Part shown: positions 24,108 to 36,389 of the stretch, in pieces
Layout of the letters: each line of letters opens with the position of its first letter
How positions within the stretch are numbered: the stretch's first letter is position 1
Source: Ctenosaura bakeri
Lineage: Eukaryota; Chordata; Lepidosauria; Squamata; Iguanidae
Length of the DNA: 64,000 nt
Assembly (NCBI GenBank): GCA_948474755.1
Contig: CAOLHI010001312.1
Location: 558,001-622,000 of the forward strand
Direction: 5' to 3'
Notes under the pieces: generated by a model
The model's input: the letters and a program-made list of their open reading frames with translations, nothing else
The model's database searches: none
What the model was told of the DNA's origin: nothing
Translations under genes and position numbers: made by a program

Positions 24108-24495
24108 TAGGAATGTAATTCTTTACTACATTTCTTTTCAAAGATACCAACAAGTAATATCAGCAAGTTTCTTCCCCCTGTGAAAAAGTCTTTGAAAACC
24201 ACACAGTTTTCAAAGGCAAAATGTGTATGTGTTCGTTTTTGTGCAAAAAAACAGCATTTTTCAGCATGGAAAATAATGTTTCAGTACAGAAATATTAATT
24301 TCTGCTGTTTCCTGTGCAGAAAATGCTGTAATTCAGGATTTATTCTGTGTGAAAGTCACACATAAAGGATTTGCATAGAAACACAATTTTCTATGCAGGA
24401 TTTTTGCGCAGAATACGTCCTGAATTGTGAAGATTCTCATCAGTCCAAGGTTCTTCTTATCAGGGTTTCTCAACACCCAGGAAACATGTTTTTCT
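24108..24495 (+). repeat. AT-rich dispersed repeat of GCAGAAAATGC type (family C)
   Basis: Shares its start (ggaatgtaattctttacta, then agtaatatcagcaa-tttcttcc) and its end (aattgtgaagattctcatcagtccaaggttctt, then tcagggtttctcaacac) with 35733-36385. The interior is an alternation of GCATTTTTC- and GCAGAAAATGC-like short units. No coding frame and no recognised superfamily. Confidence 0.7.
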
Positions 24496-24499
24496 ATCA

Positions 24500-26145
24500 T
24501 TTAAAAAATATTTTCAAACCTTCTTTCCATCCCTATTGCAAAGGCTCAATTCATCTCCAACTCTAGCCAACCACTTACCACACTACCAACTTTCCATAAT
24601 TGAAAAAAAATGCTGAGAACTAGTAAGGTGATACAAAGGATGAGGGGATAAAAGTGCAGGGCACTCATGTTGGGGGTGCGTGTGCTAAAGCTCCCAAGAA
24701 TCCCACAGCCAGCAGGACCACTAGAATTGTATTCCTTCAAAAACAGTATTCTGGAGGGGAAAAAAATAACTGTATTGCTTCTGAGCAGTTTCCACAAATA
24801 TAGAACTACAAATTTATTGGTCTGAAGATATTTAAAGGGGTCCCTATTTATCAGAGCATTTGACCATGCTCAGAAGCCTTTATAGGAGACAGCTAGGCAC
24901 TTAAGGAGAAATCAACTTGTGAAAGGATGGGAAATGAGCAGTGGAATAGAGGCAGTTGTAGGTGAAGCGGGCTAGTGAGGGCTTTCTCCAGACTCAGTCT
25001 GCTTAAGAAACTCTCCTCAATTTCAGTATATGAAAATATTCCCAAGGGATACATTATCTGGAGTAAGATTGACCCCTAACATTACCTTCAGAGCCTCAAT
25101 TGTTTCCTTGATTTCATTTGTTAATGTATTTGAATTATCCAGTTGTTTCAACTTTAGCATCCTCAGCATACTGTTAGGTAAAATTCATCCTCCTATTCAT
25201 ACTTTAGACTTTTGTTTATTATTTATCTCTTGATCCCACATATACATTTCTTGGAATGTACTAGCAAATTCATCTGGCTATGGATGAAACTCTCTCTCTG
25301 TTCCTCGTCTCTCTCTAAATGAGATGCATGGTGTCCATATGGCCAAAAAGCTGTTAATGTCTGGAAGAGTATCCAGAGCAGCAATGTAGTTTAAGCTTTA
25401 TGCTCACTCAAGTGTCATTTTTTCCCCCAGACTGTAAAATCAAGTAGTAATAAGTGGGAAAAAGATTAAAAGATGCTGTTAAAAGTGGTCCTTAATATGT
25501 TAGTTGGATATCAATAAACCATGTCAAAAAATATTTTTTATTGTACAAATACATCTTGGGAAACCAGAAGCTTGAAAACAAATTAACAAAAACCTTCTCT
25601 TTTTGGAAATATAAATGTATTGTAACCCTTGGCCAACTGGCCAAGTACGCATATGCTAGCTAGATGATCGCTTTGATTATGTCCAAAGAGAACAGCTCTT
25701 ATGGGAAGATTCACTTTCATTTTAAAGACTGTAGATGTTGTTTTCTACTTTGACTTGATTCATCAAAAGATAAAACAAGAAACAAACCATAAAATGATTG
25801 TATTAGTTACTCTTGAAGCAAACTATCCCAGAAAGTGGAAATTCCCTGGTCAAACAGCTTATTAGTATTATATAACAGTTTATTATATTTATTTGTTTGT
25901 TTGTTTGCTGTTTGGTAATGCAAGAGAGCAGGTCTCACATTAGTGCCAACCATGGCCAGCCAAATGGCAGAGCCCATTGGCCTTAGGGATTTCATAGCTG
26001 CTGTCACCACTGTGTTACCCTAAGATGTAGATGAATCAGGAATCCACCTGCAATGACAGTAGATCTGGGCAAAGATGGGGAATTATTAGCTCAAATTAGG
26101 AGGCCTGTGAGGGGGGTGGTAACCTAGAAAGATCTTTCCACATAT
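24500..26145. other. non-coding stretch, nothing recognised
   Basis: No gene or assignable repeat. A short (TTTG)n run lies near 25892-25907. Confidence 0.4.
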
Positions 26146-26149
26146 ATTT

Positions 26150-26655
26150 ACCAGTACTTCTGCAGGAATAGGCAACTAAAGCACTCCTGAAAAATACCCA
26201 TGCAACTTCTATTTAAACACCTCCAAAGATGGGGTGATCCCCACCCCACCCCAAGGAAGTCAATTTCACTACTGAATAGGTCTTACAGTCAAGAATTTCT
26301 TCCCAATGTTTAGTGGAATTTAGTTTGAATCCATTGATTTGTGTTCTAGTTTCTGGAGCAAGTTTGCCCCATCTTCTACATGACATTCCTTCAGATTTTT
26401 ACAGATATGCAGCTTCTTCAGCTCTTCTTCATCTGGATCATCTTAGTCACTTTTTTGTAGACATGTTTCAGCTGGTTGATATTCTCTGGAATATTTGCTA
26501 CCCATGCCCCCTTGTGGTGTCATCACCTAAGTCATTCATAAAGATGTTAAACAACAGTGTGCCCAGGACAGAACCTGGAAGCACTTCACTAGTCACTTCT
26601 CTCCAGGATAAACAGGAATCATTGGTGAGCATTCTCTGAGTTTGGCCACCATCTT
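26150..26655 (-). mobile_element. old CR1 LINE fragment
   Basis: Antisense CR1 landmarks appear in order: 'ctatttaaacacctccaaagatgg', 'gtttgaatccattgatttgtgttctagtttctggagca', 'catgtttcagctggttgatat', and 'ggacagaacctggaagcacttcact' (the antisense of the conserved TGGGGTGC-type ORF2 codons). More diverged than the copies at 12031 and 30031; it extends further 5' into ORF2, up to 'aggaatcattggtgagcattct'. Confidence 0.7.
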
Positions 26656-26659
26656 ATTT

Positions 26660-29600
26660 TCCTAATGCATTCTGGGAAATGAACATGGTGCCTATACAGC
26701 CTGCTTGCTTAGCACTACCCTTGAAAGTATCAATATGAACACTGCTTGGCTGACTGAAAACTCCCTCTGATTTTTTTAAAATGGCCAATTTTTTTAAAGT
26801 TCATGAGATTATACCAAGAGGAACACATCAGTTTTAGCACTTCAATTAGAAGAGGAGGAATGCCTTTCATGTTTTGTAGTGCACCCTTGCCTTGTAGAAA
26901 GTTATACTGTGAAGGAATTAAGAAGGTTATGGTGTTGGGAAATTAGATTTGGCTAAAAATTATGGTGATTATCCAGAGGAGAAGATTATTAATGGAACTC
27001 CCATCTTCCCCCCATAAGTCAAACAGAGATCCCTTGGGAAAGGGCCTTTTTGACAGATAAATATTTTTGTTTTTTCCAAGATATGTCACAGAACAATCTG
27101 TTATAAAGTGTTTGTATGGTCAGCTGGGTTCCGGAGATTGAAAAGTATTATATTCTGTCTGACTTTTTGTTTTATTGAGAAAGCTTTCAAAAGAGTGTTT
27201 GTAAGGCATACTCAAAGAAGAACTAGGCTTGATAAATATGATAAAAACAAGACTGTGGTAAAGGCTACACTGGGCAAAGATAATGGGAGCCAAATATTGG
27301 AGAAGGCACAGAAATGCGTGTTGTTGACATTGCAGCTAAGGAGTACAAACTAAAACAATTTTAAAAAAAAGAATCTCACTTTCCAAAAATGGCTTTGCAG
27401 TTAACTGAAACATATCTTTGAGTTTCAGATTGTTCCATTTGCTTTCTACACGAACATGAAAAACAGTCATGGCTGATGAGTCTTATGTCATTGAGACATG
27501 GACCCACTCTGGGTTTTAGCCTAACCCTTAAAGGAACTCTCTAGTGTGCAGAACATAGGGTTCAGAATCTTGGAGAAATCCTTTAAAGTTCTCACTAAAA
27601 CACAGAGTATATTTATTTCCTCACTGACATGGAAGTCACCAGTTGTCACTAAAAGCGAGGCCATTTTCCAGGGAGAAACAGGTAGGGGTGGACATGTGTA
27701 GCTACTCTTGCTCACTACCCCCCAAGATGAAAAAGAGAACTTAGTTCTAAGGAAAAGGAAACTCCTTTGATTTCCTAGTTCTACAAGCTTTGGAGACTGG
27801 TGTGTAGGTCAACTGATTTATTAGAATTCAGTTTCATGTGTTAAAGTATAATAGTATTAGTGGGAGAGCTTAATCAGGGATGAAAATCCAAAATACATTT
27901 GAGGACATTTCTTAACATTATTCAAGAATCAGATTTCAACAAGAGCTTACCACATTTGGTCAACCCAATTGGTTCCAGTGCAATCTGAACATGAAGTTTT
28001 CTGCAGCACTGATAGGTGACAATGAGTCCCAATTAGGCCTTAAATTGAAATAATTGAAATAGAATACTGATAAATGTCTTAGTAATGTAAGTAGTAAACC
28101 TAGCATTTTATATTGTCTAGTAGGCTGCATCGTTCTGTGCATATATCATCCCAGTAAATTCTTACATGAAAAAGATGTAAACTTTCTTGTTCACAACTCG
28201 TGTTTCTGTACCAAGTAAGCTCTAAAATAAAACCTAATTGCGAACATAATTGGTTACCTTATAGAAGATGCTCAGAGTACAAATTTATATTTTAGGACCA
28301 AATCTTTAAAAAGTTACTTTGGGAAATTTCTATAACTTGTAATATCTCTCAGCCATCATGATGAATTCTACAACTAATGTGTACTTTGAGCTCTGATTTA
28401 ATATTTTCAGCCCTAGATTTTACATGTTTTGTATGAAGAAATTGCAGTTGATGTCTATAAGCTAGCATTCGGAGGGAATCATAAGTAATACTGTACTATA
28501 AATTCATAGGGGAATCAATAGTATGGCTACTGATAATGATTTTATCGGAGCCATTTACAATATTAATGGGCAAAAAATCTAATCAAAATGAAAATAAATG
28601 TTACAATGAAGTCTGAAATGAAAACACCATAGTCTTGCAAACTTATCTGATTTTATTAGCTACTGGTATTCTGGCTAAAGAAAAAAGTTAGGTTAAGAAC
28701 AAATGAGACAATTATATAAATATAATTAAATATAATATATATAAATATAATTAAATATAACTATGTGAAACAAGTTAGAACCCACAGTGTTTACCTGTGT
28801 GGATACTATCAAAAAAAGACAGGAAACATAACAAGTAATTTTTTTCTTCTGTTGAGAAGTAGATAAACTGTCAGTTTACCTGGAGATATGAAATAACACC
28901 ATGCTAGTAAACCATGAAATGATCCCATCAGCTTAAGTATGAATAATGTTTATATTGCACTTTTATGAATTGTCACTTTATTCAGACCTAATACTCTCTA
29001 GCTGTGTTGGACCATAACTCTCAGTCCAACATATCTGGTGGGAATCAAGCAGATGAAGGCTGCCTTTACACAGGTTGGGCCAGTATTTTTGTTCCAGTTA
29101 TACAGATGGAATGTTGAAAAAGTGCAATTTGTTTACTCAGAGCAATAGCTTGAAAATGGACCATGGGATTCTGCATTGGAATACCTAGTATATCTGATAC
29201 CTGGAGTGGATCTTTTTTTAAAAAATACCTCCTCCCCTATACAACAAAATTATTTTCAGCAATAATCATTATATGAAACAAATAATAATAATGGAAATAC
29301 AGACAGTGAAAATTCTATTTTACTGAACCCCTAGCCTTTGAAGACCCACAGTAAACATCTGCCTTTCCTCAAAAAGGTTTTATCTATCTCATTCAGTTCT
29401 CAGGAAGCCTATCTGCTCCTTGGCAACAGTGCTGTGGGATGCCACAGAGAACAATTTGTTAACATCTATATAAAGCCACTGGGAATTATCATCAGGAAAT
29501 TTGAGTTGAATGTCATGAGTATGGCATTTCTCTCTTACATCTCATATGATGGGGCCATGTGCAACTAGACCAGTGACTGGAGATGATGGTGGGCTGGATG

Positions 29601-30028
29601 AGGGTTAATCAACAAATACTGAATTCTAGAAAAATGGAGATCCTGTTGTGGTGGTTCAGAGTCTGGGAACTGGGCAATTTATCTGTCCTAGATGCATCCA
29701 CATTGATTAAAAAGTCCTAGATTTTGCTCCTGTTCTTTCTGATTTTATACTGAGTTAAAGAAAACCAACCTGGGGAGCTGGCATGAAAAGTCTCTGACCA
29801 TACTGTGAGCTGATAGAAAACATTCTGGCATAAACAAAAAATGTATGGATCTCCGAAATGAAATTGAAAAGAACTGGAACAAAGTCTGGGACTTTCTGGT
29901 CTTTTAAATCAGTCTGGGTGCATCTCTAGATGAGGTTGTACTCCATTCACAGGCACAAGACATAACCTGAGGATATACTTAGATTCTTCTCTGTCACTCA
30001 AGGCTCATGTCATCTCAGTGGTAGGTAG
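26660..30028. other. non-coding stretch with small AT tandem
   Basis: No gene recognised. At about 28714-28761 a 20-bp AT block (tataaatataattaaatata) occurs twice with a period near 24 bp. A fragment at about 29004-29050 (ttggaccataactctcagtccaacat) resembles half of the family B foldback element. Otherwise nothing assignable. Confidence 0.4.
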
Positions 30029-30030
30029 CA

Positions 30031-30592
30031 CATAGAATCATAGAATCAAAGAAACATAGAATCATAGAGCGGGAAGAAACTACAAGGGCCATCCAGTCCC
30101 ATCCGCTGCCATGCAGGAAGACACCATCAAAGCATTCCTGACAGATGGCCATCCAGCCTCTGTTTAAAAACCTCCAAAGAAGGAGACTCCACCACACTAC
30201 ATTGAGGCAGCACATTTCTTTGTCAAACTGCTTTTACTGTCAGGAAGTTCTTCCTAATATTTAGAAGAAATCTCTTTTCCTAAAGTTTGAAGCTACTGCT
30301 CCGTGTCCTAGTCTCTGGAGCAGCAGAAAACAGGTTTGAGCCATCCTCCATATGACAGCCTTTCAAATATTTAAACATAGCTATCACGTTTCCCCTTAAC
30401 CTTTTTTTCTCCAGACTAAACATACCCAGCTCCCAAAAGCTGCTTCTTATGGGGCATGGTTTCCATGCCTTCCCCTATTTTGGTCATCCTCCTCTGGACA
30501 TGTTCCATCTTGTCAATATCTTACTTGAACTGTGGTGCCCAAAACTGGAATAGTATTCCAGGTGGGGTCTGACCAAAGCAGAGGTACTGGTA
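30031..30592 (-). mobile_element. CR1 LINE 3' end, longest uninterrupted copy here
   Basis: Begins with inverted CATAGAAT tail units, then 'gggaagaaactacaagggcc', 'atgccatgcaggaag'-type and 'caggaagttcttcctaatat' blocks, 'gtctctggagcagcagaaaac', 'tatcacgtttccccttaacc', 'catcctcctctggacatgttcc', and ends near 'ggtggggtctgaccaaagcag'. This is the antisense of the CR1 3' UTR and ORF2 end. Useful as the unbroken reference for the copy split by the L1. 5' truncated and not coding. Confidence 0.85.
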
Positions 30593-30599
30593 CTGGCAA

Positions 30600-31160
30600 A
30601 GGTACTGGTTTTATTATATCTGGATTTGTTTTATTGTGAAATGCTTTGGGATATTTTTAAATGAAAAGAAGCAGAGACATGCTCTCATATAAATAGATAA
30701 ATTATTTTCCACTCTTCTTGCAAAAAAGAGTACTTGAAGGCATCTTACCACAAAATTAATTTTAGGAGGTACAATTAAAGACATAAAATATAAATCAATT
30801 AAGCATTATATTATTCAAATACAGATAAATATAAAGCAGTTTGGGAAAAAATAAAAGGTAAAGCATCCAGTTATTAAAAGACTTTTTCTTAGCAAGCATG
30901 CAGATGCCAAAAGCCCACTTGAATAAAGTTTTTTTTTTTTGCCAGCCAAAGGAAGGAGATCAGAAAAGAAGCCAACGTAGTCATCCTTCTTAGAATGGAA
31001 TTTCTCTTAATTTGCATCTCTTAATCAGAGAAAATAATCAGAAAGAGCTGGAACTCAGGTACTGTCTTTAAAATACAAAAAAGAACCCTCACTATAAAAA
31101 CTGCAAAATGCTTCACAGACTCCATCATTCATGTCAATGACAACCACATGGCATGTTTGA
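30600..31160. other. non-coding stretch, nothing recognised
   Basis: AT-rich; no gene or assignable repeat. Confidence 0.4.
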
Positions 31161-31164
31161 GAAT

Positions 31165-31556
31165 TACAGTTGCCAGAGTGAAAACTGGAGAGGGCTTCTG
31201 TACTTGTAACAGTTGGGTAGAAGAGGGCATTTCTGCAGCTGTTGCCTGTTACCTGATTGCAGTTGCATACGGACATGGGGGGGGTTATGATTCGCCCTGG
31301 GCAGCAATGTTTTTGCAGTGTCTCGGCCCGTAGCCATGCCCCTGCACATTCTGGTTACGTTCCCACATGCTCTGGCCACACCCTCACACACAGTGACCAC
31401 ACCCCTTGTGCCATAGTCCCACCCCCTTTGGCTCCCCCTCCATATACTCCAAGCTCCAACACTGTCTGATTGTATGACAAGCAACACCTGATGAAATTCC
31501 TTCTTTTTCAAAACTATTAAAGCTACGGCCCTCCCTAGTTTTCATTCTGGCAACCC
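31165..31556. mobile_element. foldback DNA element with about 90-bp inverted arms (family D)
   Basis: The left arm (gttgccagagtgaaaactgg, then agaagagggcatttctgcag, then gttgcctgt) and the right arm (31460-31556; caagcaacacctgatgaaat, then ttttcattctggcaac) are inverted copies of each other over about 90 bp. Between them lies a C-rich middle with degenerate ccacacccc units (31370-31430). A solo arm is found at 54178-54296. No coding capacity; superfamily unknown. Confidence 0.65.
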
Positions 31557-31602
31557 TACCAGTTATATTGCACTGTTAGGCGGCTGTGACTTCACCTGTA
31601 TT

Positions 31603-31816
31603 GTTGCTCTTGTGTGCCTTCAAGACATTTTCAACTATCACAGGGTTTTCTTGGCCACATTTTTTCAGAGAGAGTTTGCCTTTGTCCTCCTCTGCAGCTG
31701 AGAGAGTGTGATTTGTCCAAGATCACCCAGTAGGTTCCTATGGCTGAGAGGGGATTTGGACCCCAGTCTCCAGAGTCATACTCCAATGCTCAAACCTCTA
31801 CTCCATACTAGCTTTC
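31603..31816 (-). mobile_element. tRNA-headed SINE, antisense, 11-bp target duplication
   Basis: Reads as the antisense of the SINE at 20924: tail 'ttgctcttgtgtgccttcaag', then 'gctgagagagtgtgatttgtcc', then a degraded B box in 'gatttggaccccagtctcc', ending 'ctagctttc'. TCACCTGTATT is present at both 31592-31602 and 31817-31827, so the insertion boundaries are exact. Sequence identity of the duplication suggests moderate age. Confidence 0.8.
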
Positions 31817-31829
31817 TCACCTGTATTAC

Positions 31830-32620
31830 TATGGTCTTAATAATTTTCTCTTAGAGCTTAGACAATGAGCTAGCCATTCGTTCTCAATCTATTTGTTTAA
31901 TAGAGTTATTAGCTATTTGTGTTGAATTCATCGAGGAGAGAGATCAGAGTGTCTTCAAGTTCTACCTGTATCTCAGAAAGCCTTTTCCTTTCATTTGTCT
32001 CCCCTGCCTTCTGTGGTCTAGCTTAATTGTTCTTGCAAGAAAATAGTGGATACCTTCAATTTGCATGGGCTGTTAGTGAACAAAAACTCAATTTATATGG
32101 AGCAGCACCTCTGTCTTTACCCACTACTTTTGTTTCACATGAGTCTTTAGTCTTCTAAAGCCCTGCATTGCAACTTGTCAGATTAAATACTACTGCCATC
32201 AGGAACAAGACAATTAGATGTCACAGTTGATATCTAACTTGCTTTTTCTGTCAAGTGGAGTAAGTTAGGAAATTAAGAGTATAAACTGGGAAGACTGCTT
32301 CAAAGAACAGAAAGAACAAGTTGTTTTGACAGACAATGACCCTTTGTTACCTCACAAGTCTTTTTTTAAAAAAAAAGAAAGAGAGAGAGATCAGTTTAGC
32401 TTTTCAATACTTTCATTTAGTGGTTTTAGTAATTATGAAGGACTAGCTCAAGAATGGAAGTGATCTGGAATGATAGAATTTCTACAGTTCTTGTAGACTA
32501 TCCTTATTCTACAAGGAGAACATTTTTGTTCTCCCCAGTGCCTATTTGTTCATTAACCTTCCAACAATGAAAATATTTACATACTAGTAAATCAGGTATG
32601 TCCTTTCCACCTTTAGGGAA
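31830..32620. other. non-coding stretch, nothing recognised
   Basis: No gene or assignable repeat. Confidence 0.4.
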
Positions 32621-32624
32621 TTAA

Positions 32625-32905
32625 GAATCCATTGTTCCTTGTCCCAGAAACTAGGACAAGGAGCAGTGGATTCAAACTACAGGAAAAGAGATTCCACCTA
32701 AACCTCAGGAAGAACTTCCTGATAGTCAGAACTGTCTGGCAGTGGAATATGCTGCCTCAGAGTGTGGTGGAGTCTCCTGCTTTGGAGGTTTTTAAGAAGA
32801 GGCTGGATGGCCATCTGCTGGGAATGCTTTGAGTGTGTTCCTGCATAGCAAGGGGTTGGACTGGATGGCGGCTGGGGTCTCTTCCAACTCTATGATTCTT
32901 TGAGG
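32625..32905 (+). mobile_element. CR1 LINE 3' end with inverted 5' tip
   Basis: Sense CR1 from 'ggacaaggagcagtggattc' (32654) through 'ggaagaacttcctgatagtc', 'gtggtggagtctcctgctttg' and 'ggctggatggccatctg' to 'tcttccaactctatgattctt'. Immediately upstream, 32625-32644 is the inverted copy (18 of 20 bases) of 32654-32673, separated by 9 bp, so the 5' end folds back on itself. Confidence 0.85.
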
Positions 32906-32909
32906 TACA

Positions 32910-33745
32910 GTTGGGAATGGGTAGTAAAATTAAATCCCCATTCAATAGCTTATTTGAGAGTGGACTAATCATTTAGCAAAGTATTTGAGAGTAGAGGACT
33001 CACTTAGCAAAGTGCCCCCTTCCAGTAATCTATATGACACACATTATATATTATGGGAAGTACAACATGCCTTTAGTTACTTTTACTAGTTTCCTTGTAT
33101 CATTATGCATTTCCACAATGCCTACGGCTTAGAGCATTTCAGGTGATCATTCCCACCACAGGAAAAGCAATAAATAACATTACTAATCATGGAGAGATTC
33201 AATCATCATGAAAATTCATTAAAAGAAATAATGCTGGGTCCCTTAAGGTCTGAATTGTATTTTTTTAATGTTTTGAAAATTGCCTAGGCTTTCAATTTTG
33301 CATTGTTGAATCTTCTTTGTAAGTCACCCTCACAAAGCCTTTCAAACTTCCATCTGTCTGCCAACATAAAGTTGGTCCAGCTGCTTTAAGTGGTGGATCC
33401 AATTAGAGAAGAAACTGACCTCACCTTGATCCCTTGGGCATCATTAGCAGAGCCTTGATTTAATAGTATCAATCGTATTAATGTCTTCTCTCCCTCTTCC
33501 TTCCAAAGCAGAGAGCTATAAAAAAAATATGTTGTCAGCAATTATCTTGACCAAGCTTTTTGTTGCTGTTGTTTACACATAATATTTTATGCTGTATGTT
33601 TGTGGCTCCTGTTTAATGAAAGCTCCTGGCACAAGCAGATAAAAGTAGTGGTTCAGAAGATATATTCCTAATAAGATATGATGACCATATCTTTTCCAAT
33701 AGGTACTTCTTTCTGAAGTTCCAGCCTGTACACATATACATACAA
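32910..33745. other. non-coding stretch, nothing recognised
   Basis: No gene or assignable repeat. Confidence 0.4.
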
Positions 33746-33747
33746 AG

Positions 33748-33947
33748 GGCCTTTCCTCACTAGACTGTTATTGTGCTATTATTCCACTTTCAACATCCTA
33801 TGGAATCCTGGGTTTTGCAGTTTAAGGAGGGGGATTTAGAGTTCTCAGCCAGAGAGCTCATTGGTATCAGTAAACTACAAACCCCAGAATTCCACAGGAT
33901 GTTGAAAGTGGAATGATAGCACTACAACAGTCTAGTGTTGAAAGGCC
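33748..33947. mobile_element. near-palindromic MITE, long form (family A)
   Basis: Starts GGCCTTTCCTCACTAGACTG and ends CAGTCTAGTGTTGAAAGGCC. The middle part 'gagttctcagccagagagctc' matches the interior of the 11801 copy in inverted order. 200 bp. The long inverted arms include the paired 'ccactttcaacatcc' and 'ggatgttgaaagtgg'. No coding capacity. Confidence 0.8.
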
Positions 33948-33949
33948 AC

Positions 33950-35145
33950 TGGCAATATAGAAAGATTTGTTGGGTGGGATGTGGGATGGTGTTTCAGCTA
34001 GGTCATTACCTTTAGATAGACAATATATGTGACTTCCATATTTGTGACTTCTGGGTAGTGTGAATGGGCTCCTGCTGAAATAAAAAGCTCTTTACCTGAC
34101 TATGAAAGGGAAGGACAGAAAGGAGTACACACAGCTCCTTTCCCTTACTTTGAAAAAATCTGTGTGTGTCTGCATATTATTTGCAAACTTACATTCATTT
34201 TCATTTCTGCATATGTTTAGATCATGAAAAGCATAAATATCAATCATTTCCCTTTTAATGTTATTAACTCTGGTGTGCATTTTACCGGAAAAGGAGCAGG
34301 GTGTTTTAAGGAAAATGTAAATCACAATGATATCTTCTCACTTTTCTTCTGGGCAAAATTATTGCCCTCAAGAAGAGAGAAAGAAAAAAAAGTTGTTTTT
34401 TTTAAAAAAAGTTCTATGCCAGTTTTATTTTACTACAGATTTCTCTGGTTATTTGCAATATCCTGTGTTAGACCTGGCTATCACAGATCCTAGACTAGAG
34501 TTTTGTTACTAATGGATGTGGGGATTTGTTGCATTTGCTGCATTCATATTTTCAGGAGCAGAAGCATTTCACGAACATTTATGATTTAATTTTCTCTCCA
34601 GTATTCCTTTAAGGTAATGAAGCCTCTCATTCTGAACAAAATGGAAAATGAAATCATGAATGTTTCAGTCAATGGCTTCTCCTGTATCACACGTATTATT
34701 ATTGGCAGCAGAAGATAAAGGCTCCAAGATTTTGTTTCTTATTTTTTATTAAGCAAAGCAATTTAAAAAAAAGAATACATCCATAGAACTTTTCACTTCA
34801 AGGGATCAGTCACTATGGCACAGGGATATGGACATTCAACAGTTTTCTCCTCACAAGTAGGGGTGAATAGTTTCCAGTTTCTTCAAAATATTTCTGTGCA
34901 GTTCTAGCCAGTATTTGCACATCCTGAAGTGTTTTGAAAAAATATTCTATGTGGAAATACACTTTTGTGTGTGTGCAGGAACCCACTGTTTCATGATAGT
35001 CACATTTCTGTGTGTCCGCAAAATTGAATAATAAATCCTGTGCAAAAAAACACCACATGACTATCTGGAAACGGTACCTCTTTTGCACAAAAAGCAAAAT
35101 GTTTGATGCATAGAACTCACATGCATCAACCTGCTGAAGGTCTGT
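33950..35145. other. mostly unassigned; possible diverged family C copy
   Basis: No gene. From about 34830 to 35105 the antisense carries gcaca/ttctgtg-type units and an 'aataaatcctgtgca' block reminiscent of the GCAGAAAATGC repeat (24108, 35733), but without its conserved ends. I treat that as a weak relationship. Confidence 0.35.
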
Positions 35146-35149
35146 ACCT

Positions 35150-35612
35150 TTCCATATTTGCCTGCTAGAACCTTAAGATCTACAGAGGAGGCACGTCTCT
35201 GTATCCCACTGCCTTCATAGGCATGGTGGGTGGGAATGTGGGAGAAGGTTTTCTCTGTGGCTGCTCCCATTCTTTGGAACTCCCTCCCTAGGGAAGGTAG
35301 GATGGCTCCTTCTCTGTTAATCTTTCAGGAACAGATTAAGACCTTTCTTTTCTAGTAGGTCTTTCTTTGGAAACTGATTTTTAATAGGAAAAGGACTTTT
35401 TATGGTGCTGGACTGTTTTTTGACTTTGCTTTAAAGTAAGATTTTAAGTGGGTTTTTTAATAGCTTTTGCTGATTGATACTATTTAAGTCTTACTTTTGC
35501 ATGTTTTTAATTACAAGTGGTTTTATTGTGTTTTCTTCCTTTTTGTTAGCTGTTTTGAGTTTGAGTCTGGCAGAAAAGTGGGATATAAACTACGTGATGA
35601 ATAGATGGATTT
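35150..35612 (+). mobile_element. L2-like LINE 3' end
   Basis: Sense landmarks: 'gaaggttttctctgtggctg', 'ctttggaactccctccctag', 'ggaacagattaagacctttc', a T-rich 3' UTR, 'gctgttttgagtttgagtctgg' and the terminal 'gtgggatataaactacg' followed by GATGAATAGATGG. This is the typical 3' end of vertebrate L2-type LINEs. The upstream part codes for the C-terminus of ORF2 in intact relatives but is broken here. Confidence 0.65.
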
Positions 35613-35732
35613 CTGTGTTGAACAAATTAATGAAACACTTTGGAATGTGTCAATACTGGGAAACAGCCCCCCCTCCAAAAAAAAGTCTCATCGCTGTGTT
35701 ATTCTTCCCAACCAGGTTTCCAAGTGTCAATA

Positions 35733-36385
35733 ATGGGAATGTAATTCTTCACTAAGTTTCTTCTCTAAGGTAGTAGCAAGTAATTTCAGCAATTTTCTTC
35801 CTGCTGTGAGAAGGGCTTTAAAAAAAAGTTTTTGAAAGCCATTCACAGTTCAGGATTTATTCTGCACAAAATGTGCATGTGGTTGTTTTCTGTCCAGGAA
35901 ACAGCATTTTCTTCATGAAAAATAATATTTTAAATACTGATATATTAATTCCTGCACAGAAAATGTTGTTTTCCGTGAAGAAAAGAACTGTAATTGGGGA
36001 TTTCCTTTGTGCTAAATTCACATGTGGTTATTTTGTATGGAAAACAGCATTTTCTGCATGGAAAATAATATTTCAATGCTGTTTTCTATGCAGAAAATTC
36101 TATCTTCTAAGCAAGCCAACCATGTGTGAATTTTGCACTGAACAAATCCCCAATTACATCTTTTTTTCTGCACAGAAAACAACATTTTCCATGCAGGAAT
36201 TAATAATTCTGTGTTGAAATCTGGTTTTTCATGGAGAAAATGCTGTTTCTTGTGCAAACATTTTTGTTTTCTGTACAAAGGAACAGCATATGAATTTTGC
36301 ACAGAATAAGCACCAAATTGTGAAGATTCTCACCAGTCCAAGATTCTTATCAGGGCTTCTCAACACTTGAAAAACGTTGGGTTTT
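35733..36385 (+). repeat. AT-rich dispersed repeat, expanded copy (family C)
   Basis: Same ends as 24108-24495 (gggaatgtaattcttcacta at the start; aaattgtgaagattctcacc, then tcagggcttctcaacac at the end) but an interior about 260 bp longer. It is made of repeated and inverted variants of 'acagcattttctgcatggaaaat' such as 35900-35930, 36040-36110 and 36170-36260. Apparent open frames on both strands (35873-36302) come from this repetition and are not genes. Confidence 0.7.
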
Positions 36386-36389
36386 GCCC

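Noticed and set aside
31257..31469. 70-codon Pro/His-rich frame
   Set aside because: It lies in the C-rich centre of a foldback DNA element and reflects ccacacccc repeats.
35873..36302. overlapping open frames of about 94-114 codons on both strands
   Set aside because: They coincide with the AT-rich GCAGAAAATGC repeat and translate its repeated units.
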